From assembly GCF_963678635.1 (NCBI RefSeq), contig NC_087062.1, positions 52,958,473 through 53,022,472 of the forward strand: a DNA stretch of 64,000 nt, in the 5' to 3' direction. The stretch is from Symsagittifera roscoffensis (taxonomy: Eukaryota; Xenacoelomorpha; Acoela; Convolutidae). Positions 58,991-64,000 of the stretch are shown one piece after another. The translations under genes were made by a program, and so were the position numbers. The notes beneath the pieces were generated by a model that was not told the origin of the DNA, did not search any database, and was given only the letters and a program-made list of their open reading frames with translations. Numbering within the stretch: the stretch's first letter is position 1; each line of letters starts with the position of its first letter.

Positions 58991-61350
58991 TGATCCCATT
59001 GGTCTACTTTCGACAAGGAAAGGATTTTATGCGATTGGCACTAAAAGGGATATCTGTTTGGAACATAATTTCAGCCACGCCAGGACGGTTGTGCTATCTG
59101 TCCAGGGCCTAAGTTTCTGAAAAATGGACTTAATTTCGTCAAAAACGAACATATGAAGTCGGGCTCCCAAAAGAGCTGCCTGTAGTTCCAATTTTGGAAT
59201 ACTCTCTTGTTTCAGTGGAGCTACATGTAAAACATGTAATTGTAGAGACGAAAAAGGCGTTAAAATGCCAATTTTTACCAAAGACTTTTCGCGACATTGA
59301 GTTGAACTTGTTTTGATGACTGATGTGTATTGATCAGGACTTTTATCATCACATGCTATTCCTAAACACCAAAATTCCTGTAAATTTTTTTAAAGCTAAC
59401 CAGGAAAGGCTCGAGAATACCCAGTGGGTAGAATACTGTTGCAAGACTTTACGCAGTGTCATGTTTGTAGCGTCATAATCTTATTTAACCTGCAGCTTCC
59501 TAAAATGTGTGTCTTCTGCAAAGTTCCAATGAACACCTAATTTTTTTGAGTATTTTCTTCGTTGGTTTCGGCATCAGCAATCGATTGGAGAGCTTCAGAA
59601 CTGTTGGAAACGAATTTGGTCAGACCATCTTTATGTGAACATGATTTGAGAGCCAGAACTGAGATATCCGCTGCTTTCGGAGACTGAAAAAAGCGAACAA
59701 AGTCATCCATATAAAGGCTTTCGTTGATGAATTTCGTAATTTTAGGTAGATGTATGCAGAAATCTTTTCATGTCTGCAGCAAGGCGAAATTTGCAATCGA
59801 GGGAGAGCACTTAGCACCAAATGTCAGTCTCAAGCATTGATATTGTTTTATACCTTTTTCCAAAGGCCAGAAAAAAGCGTTTGGATCTTCTTCTTCTATT
59901 CCAATTTGCGTGAACATGCCTTTATGTCTGACGAAACTGCTATCGGATTTTCTCTAAAATGCAACAAGACTCCGAACATATATTTAAGAAGGGCATGACT
60001 TGACTCAATGCATGAGTTAAAGGATAATCCTTCAAACTTCAAAGCTGCATTGGCAGCGCTTCTTGCCTTGCCTGGTTTATTTGGGTTGGTAACCGCATGA
60101 TAAGAAAGATACTAAATCTTTGCAGGCTGCGGAAACAAAAAGTATACCGATTTAACGTAGCCTTTGTCAATATCGGTGGTCAGCGATTTTCTATAAAAAT
60201 GTAGCGTGACGGGTTCTTTTTTTAGTCGGCGCTGCAGAGAAATTTTCAATTCCTGTTTAGAGATTACAAAGGTGTTCGGTAGAGAGACCTTGTCGGTACG
60301 ATATGATACTTTGGTCCATCATGAAGGATACTATTTTGCATGAAACGAAGGCGTTTTCAATTTCGCAGAGTGCCGAGGTGGTGTTGGTTTTAAGCGTATA
60401 CCCAATTTATCAATTGTCTAGATTGTTTCAACTAACTCACTTTACTTGGACTGGCTGGAGTGTTCAGGATCAAAAAAATTAATTGAGTGATCGATAATTT
60501 TATCACGAAGAAGTGTCTGATTCATCGGGTTCGTTTTAGTCCAACCCAGGAAGTTAAGAATTGCGTAAATACTCCCAATAGGTTTCTTTTTGATATTAGG
60601 TTTGGCAATGAAAAAAAGGCATCCACTCCGAGTTGGCTTCGAAAGCAGGAAAGTAAACTTAGCCCAAATGGTTGAATTGAGTGCATATTTTGTTGAGCTC
60701 TTTCACGTGTACTCCGTCAAACAACGCTTTTTCAATCCAGAAAACACTTAATACTGTAAAAATAGCACGATCAAATGAAGTTCTTACTGTACTTCTAAGA
60801 AAATGGATTGCACGTTTAAATCAATTGTCTACTTTGGAATGCATCTTAGCTCCTCAACCGTTGCTTTGCGAATGTACGAACAAATGCTGCAATTGTCAAA
60901 CAATGCGTAAAACATAATTAGTTTGTTTTCACGAATTAGAGTTACAGGCATAAACGGCGACTGATTTTTAACATGTCAGAGTTCCTCCAGGTCCATCGTA
61001 TCATCGCTAAATGGAGTTGAAACATGAGTGTCAACACTGACGTTGTTTGATTATTGATGAGTTTGCGCTTCATCTGCAACTGCTTTTAATCGATGCAAAG
61101 TTGAGTGGTGTTTTCTGCCACAGTTATCTACTGTGCACCGCTGTTTAGAATAAAAATTATTCAACTTGTGACCAAACAAACAGTTAAAACAGAGCAAATG
61201 TTGTTCGACCTGCTCATTGTTTTTGTCTGCTGAGAGTTTTAAGAACTCTGGGCGACACATCAAGTAGTGTTTTGCTGATCAATCGGGCAAACACATTGAG
61301 TCGAGTTCGTTTTCGTTGATCAGACGTAAAATTTCTGTTTCTTTTCTGAA
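58990..61350 (-). mobile_element. BEL/Pao retrotransposon remnant (fossil)
   Basis: Minus-strand pieces in BEL order: a zinc-knuckle region (61051-61263, CFNCLFGHKLNNFYSKQRC), traces of reverse transcriptase (about 59500-60250), and an RNase H region (59027-59281, with [14 protein letters not shown] and [11 protein letters not shown]). No LTR was found. It is much more decayed than the element at 45589-52823, with many breaks, so older. Confidence 0.7.
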
Positions 61351-63261
61351 TTTTTCATCCTGTTGTTTTTCAGCTGATCTGTAAATTTAGATCCTCTGGT
61401 ATATAGCTTTTCAGGCTGCGACGGTTGATTTTTGCAAGCTACTGCTCGACCAAGTAGCTTTTTTTAAAAAAAATTCAAAATCAAACGATAGACGAATTAT
61501 TTTTTTGTCTCGAATTGAGTTCTTTTGACAACAATTAGGGAGTTTTATGAATTGATTGATGTGAAAATTATCAACATATCAGCTTAAATTCATCCTTACA
61601 AAAATCAAGGAGTTTTATCAAATGAATGTGAAAAATATCAACTAGTCAGCTTAAACTCATAAAAGTTCAGCGCTTTGATAGCACAGTTTTGATTGCATAG
61701 ATCATTTTGAAAAAAATTAGCTTAGAAAGGAGTTTTTCTGAACTTGATACTTTTTGTCTTTGCGAGAAGCGAGGGCAGTGAAATCGGATACTAAACTTTT
61801 TTCCGTAAATTACTTTATTCGCGCACGTGAAAATGTTACACGTAATTTGTCTTGCTTCAAAGTAAATTAAAGTAAACAACAGTCAGCTAATACAGTTACC
61901 GCTCTGCATTTAGATTTGTTAAATTAAGAATTGCAGATGAGTTCTGGTAGGATTCAAAACTTTTTGGTACATTTTCGGCTTTGAGATTGGTCGGTTTCAA
62001 TGCGTCGGCTTATTTTCATAATGTTATTTTTTCGAGTATATATTTTTTGGTGTCTCATGAGACTGATTGAGTTTCTGAACTGAAATTGTGGAAAATCTTC
62101 AGTCAACCTCTTTGGGTTTTTAAATAAAGTGAAAAAAATTATCAAGAAAGTTTCAAAAAAATTTTCAAAATGATTTTTTCTTTTTTAGTTTTCTCTTAAT
62201 TCAAGTAACAAAAATGGTTCTAGGCTCTTTCAATAATATGAAAAAATTTAAACAGAAAAAATTTAAATTTTTCGAAAAAATTTTTCTGAGCTTTTTATAT
62301 TTTTTTTTTGTTTTTTTTTCTCAATTTTCTCAATTTTTCTCAATTTAGTCAGCGGTGCCGTGAAAATGGAAAGCGATGAGATTAGGTGAACAATTTTTTG
62401 AATCCGCTCTGATGAGAAAGTCGGGCGAATAAAAAAAATTTAAGTACGATTTATCGATTCATTGGAAAATGCAATTTATACTATGATGTGTTTCGTTGCC
62501 TATGAGTTTCAAAAACATGATTCTAAAAAAGAAACATGAATTCCATTAGTGACTCAAAACAAGATGGATGGAAACAAAAAATCTGTCTCAACGCACACCT
62601 TCTTTTTGTCCGAATTCTAGATTTTGAAGCGTAAAGATGAAATTTTGCGAGATTTTGCTTGAAGGCTAATTTTTTAAGCGAGTGTAAATGAGCAATGATT
62701 TCGAGTATAAGCAGCAAACTAAGCTATCGCAAAAACATTTAGGTCGAAGTTTTAGTGTAACGTCTAGGAGAACAAAATATCTCTAGGAAAGATCGTCTCT
62801 TTGCAATTTTCTATCCATTTTTAAAACACTTGAAGTAGTTTTTGTCAAAAAGTTTTCGAAATCAGTTGATTAAAAATAGATTTTTTCTCGAATTCAGTTT
62901 TTTTGAAAAAAAAAACTCATCGAGTATTATGAAATGAATATGAATATTATCAACTAATCAGCTTAAAAAGAGTTTTTCGTTTTTAAAATACCAATTGAAT
63001 CAAAGTTCAGCGTTTTGATTGCATATTGAATGGATCATTTTTTTTTTGAAAAAATGTTCTTTTGATTACGAAAACTTTTCATAATTAGATTTATTACCCT
63101 TGCGATGTAAATGAGATCTTGTAGGAATCCATTTTTTGGCACATTTTCTGCTTTGAGATTGGTCGGCTTCAATTCTGTCGGCTTAGTTTCCTATTGTTTT
63201 TTTCGAATAATTTTCTTTGGTAATATATGGTAGTGATTGAGTTAATTAAATGAAATTGTGG
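61351..63261. repeat. Noncoding DNA with a diverged ~0.5-kb duplication
   Basis: 61590-62110 and 62900-63260 share ordered blocks: ATCAACTA.TCAGCTTAAA, AAAGTTCAGCG.TTTGAT, TTTGAGATTGGTCGG.TTCAAT, GTCGGCTTA and GAAATTGTGGA. The copies are about 1.2-1.3 kb apart and well diverged. No gene seen. Confidence 0.55.
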
Positions 63262-63268
63262 AATTAAA

Positions 63269-63535
63269 TGTATTGTTTTGTATCGTATTGTTTTGTATTG
63301 TTTTGTATTGTATTGTATTGCATTGTATTGTAATGTTTTGTATTGTATTGTATTGTTTTGTCCTGTACTGTGTTGCGTTGTATTGTATTGTATTGCATTG
63401 TATTGAATTGTTTATATTGTATTGTTTTGTATTGTATTGTATTGTATTGTATTGTATACAATACAACACAATACAAAACAATACAATAAAATACAATGCA
63501 ATACAATACAGTTTATTACAATACCAACAAAACAA
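63269..63535. repeat. Inverted pentanucleotide satellite (TATTG / CAATA)
   Basis: About 190 bp of TATTG-type pentamers (with TTTTG and other variants) turn at 63451-63462 (ATTGTATACAAT) into the complementary CAATA-type pentamers. The whole can fold back on itself. Long frames on both strands here are produced by the five-base period. Confidence 0.85.
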
Positions 63536-63606
63536 ATTCATTTAATTAACAAAACAAATAAATTGAAAAAAAGCTTTAAAAAAATTTCAAAAAATAAAAG
63601 TTTTTT

Positions 63607-64000
63607 TATACAATTTTTTTTTCTCAATTCAAGTTGAAAATTGATTCAAGCGTTGATTGTGCAATCAGCTCTACTTAAATATTTCTTTAAAGTGTGCAGA
63701 TAAAGTTTTTGAATTTTTTTTCTCATAAGACTTTAACCCATCGTTTTTTTTCAGCCATTTCTTTTGAAAACAAAGACCACGCAAGCCTGAAGTCATCTCA
63801 AATTTTTTGAGTTTGTTATACAATTTTTTTGTTGTTTTTTCTCTCAATTCCAGTTGGAAAATGATTCAAATTTTGGTTGTGCAATTAGCTCTACTTAAAT
63901 CATTCTTTTGTGTGCAGATAAAGTTTTTGAAATTTTTTTCTCAAGACTTTCCCCCATAGTTTTTTTTCAGCCATTTCTTTCGAAAACAAAGACCACGCAA
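63607..64000. repeat. Tandem ~210-bp noncoding repeat, two copies reaching the window end
   Basis: Units start at 63607 and 63817 (TATACAATTTTTTT). Both run through TGTGCAAT.AGCTCTACTTAAAT, GTGTGCAGATAAAGTTTTTG, and TTTTTTTTCAGCCATTTCTT to AAAGACCACGCAA. The second copy ends at the window edge, so the array may continue. Confidence 0.8.

Noticed and set aside
63242-63545. Frames of 80-99 codons made of repeated CIVLY / NTIQY
   Set aside because: They are translations of a pentanucleotide satellite, open in several frames on both strands.

Overview
The window looks like AT-rich, intron-containing, repeat-laden nuclear DNA from an invertebrate animal. Genes are spliced with GT-AG introns, one carries a canonical AATAAA signal, and the retroelement mix (Ty3/gypsy, BEL/Pao, a Jockey/CR1-like LINE, Penelope-like elements, hAT-type MITEs, SINE-like inserts) is typical of metazoan genomes. 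I cannot name the phylum. Three reading frames (about 1324, 36384 and 53953) start 3 to 16 nt after a good 3' splice site, which fits either short 5' UTR exons or spliced-leader trans-splicing.

Host genes are few. (1) 1324-2658: a three-exon secreted neuropeptide precursor (257 aa) with a signal peptide and twelve copies of a MAWDF-core peptide, mostly AMAWDFT, between dibasic cleavage sites; I know no named family for it. (2) 53953-57086: a six-exon MIC60/mitofilin gene (604 aa), the inner-membrane organiser of mitochondrial cristae, with a poly(A) signal. (3) 36384-37121: an unrecognised basic protein of 245 aa that looks like a real exon. (4) Two weaker candidates at 31064-31315 (+) and 53624-53869 (-).

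The rest is mobile DNA. 2.96-5.0 kb holds a hAT-type MITE with an 8-bp target duplication, a cluster of GCGGAATCC motifs, and a repeat with hairpin ends (called R1 here). 5.5 to about 13.7 kb is a tandem array of ~3.5 kb units, each with a fragment of the same Ty3/gypsy element; the third unit runs into a much longer, heavily decayed element (pol to about 18.6 kb, then acidic repeat-bearing sequence, then possibly a long region with SGNH-hydrolase-like signatures to about 28.9 kb). 31.4-36.2 kb is a minus-strand LINE split by an apparently intact Penelope-like element (32672-35510) that has short terminal direct repeats, an 11-bp target duplication, and a PHD-like zinc finger inside its reverse transcriptase. 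39-45 kb holds a ~400-bp foldback, hairpin repeats, a second hAT-type MITE and a young poly(A)-tailed SINE-like insert. 45.6-52.8 kb is a decayed BEL/Pao element with both ~700-bp LTRs. A third small MITE lies downstream of MIC60, a BEL/Pao remnant at 59-61.4 kb, and divergent and tandem noncoding repeats, including an inverted pentanucleotide satellite, fill the end.

The two most interesting items are the MAWDF neuropeptide precursor and the PHD-in-RT Penelope-like element.
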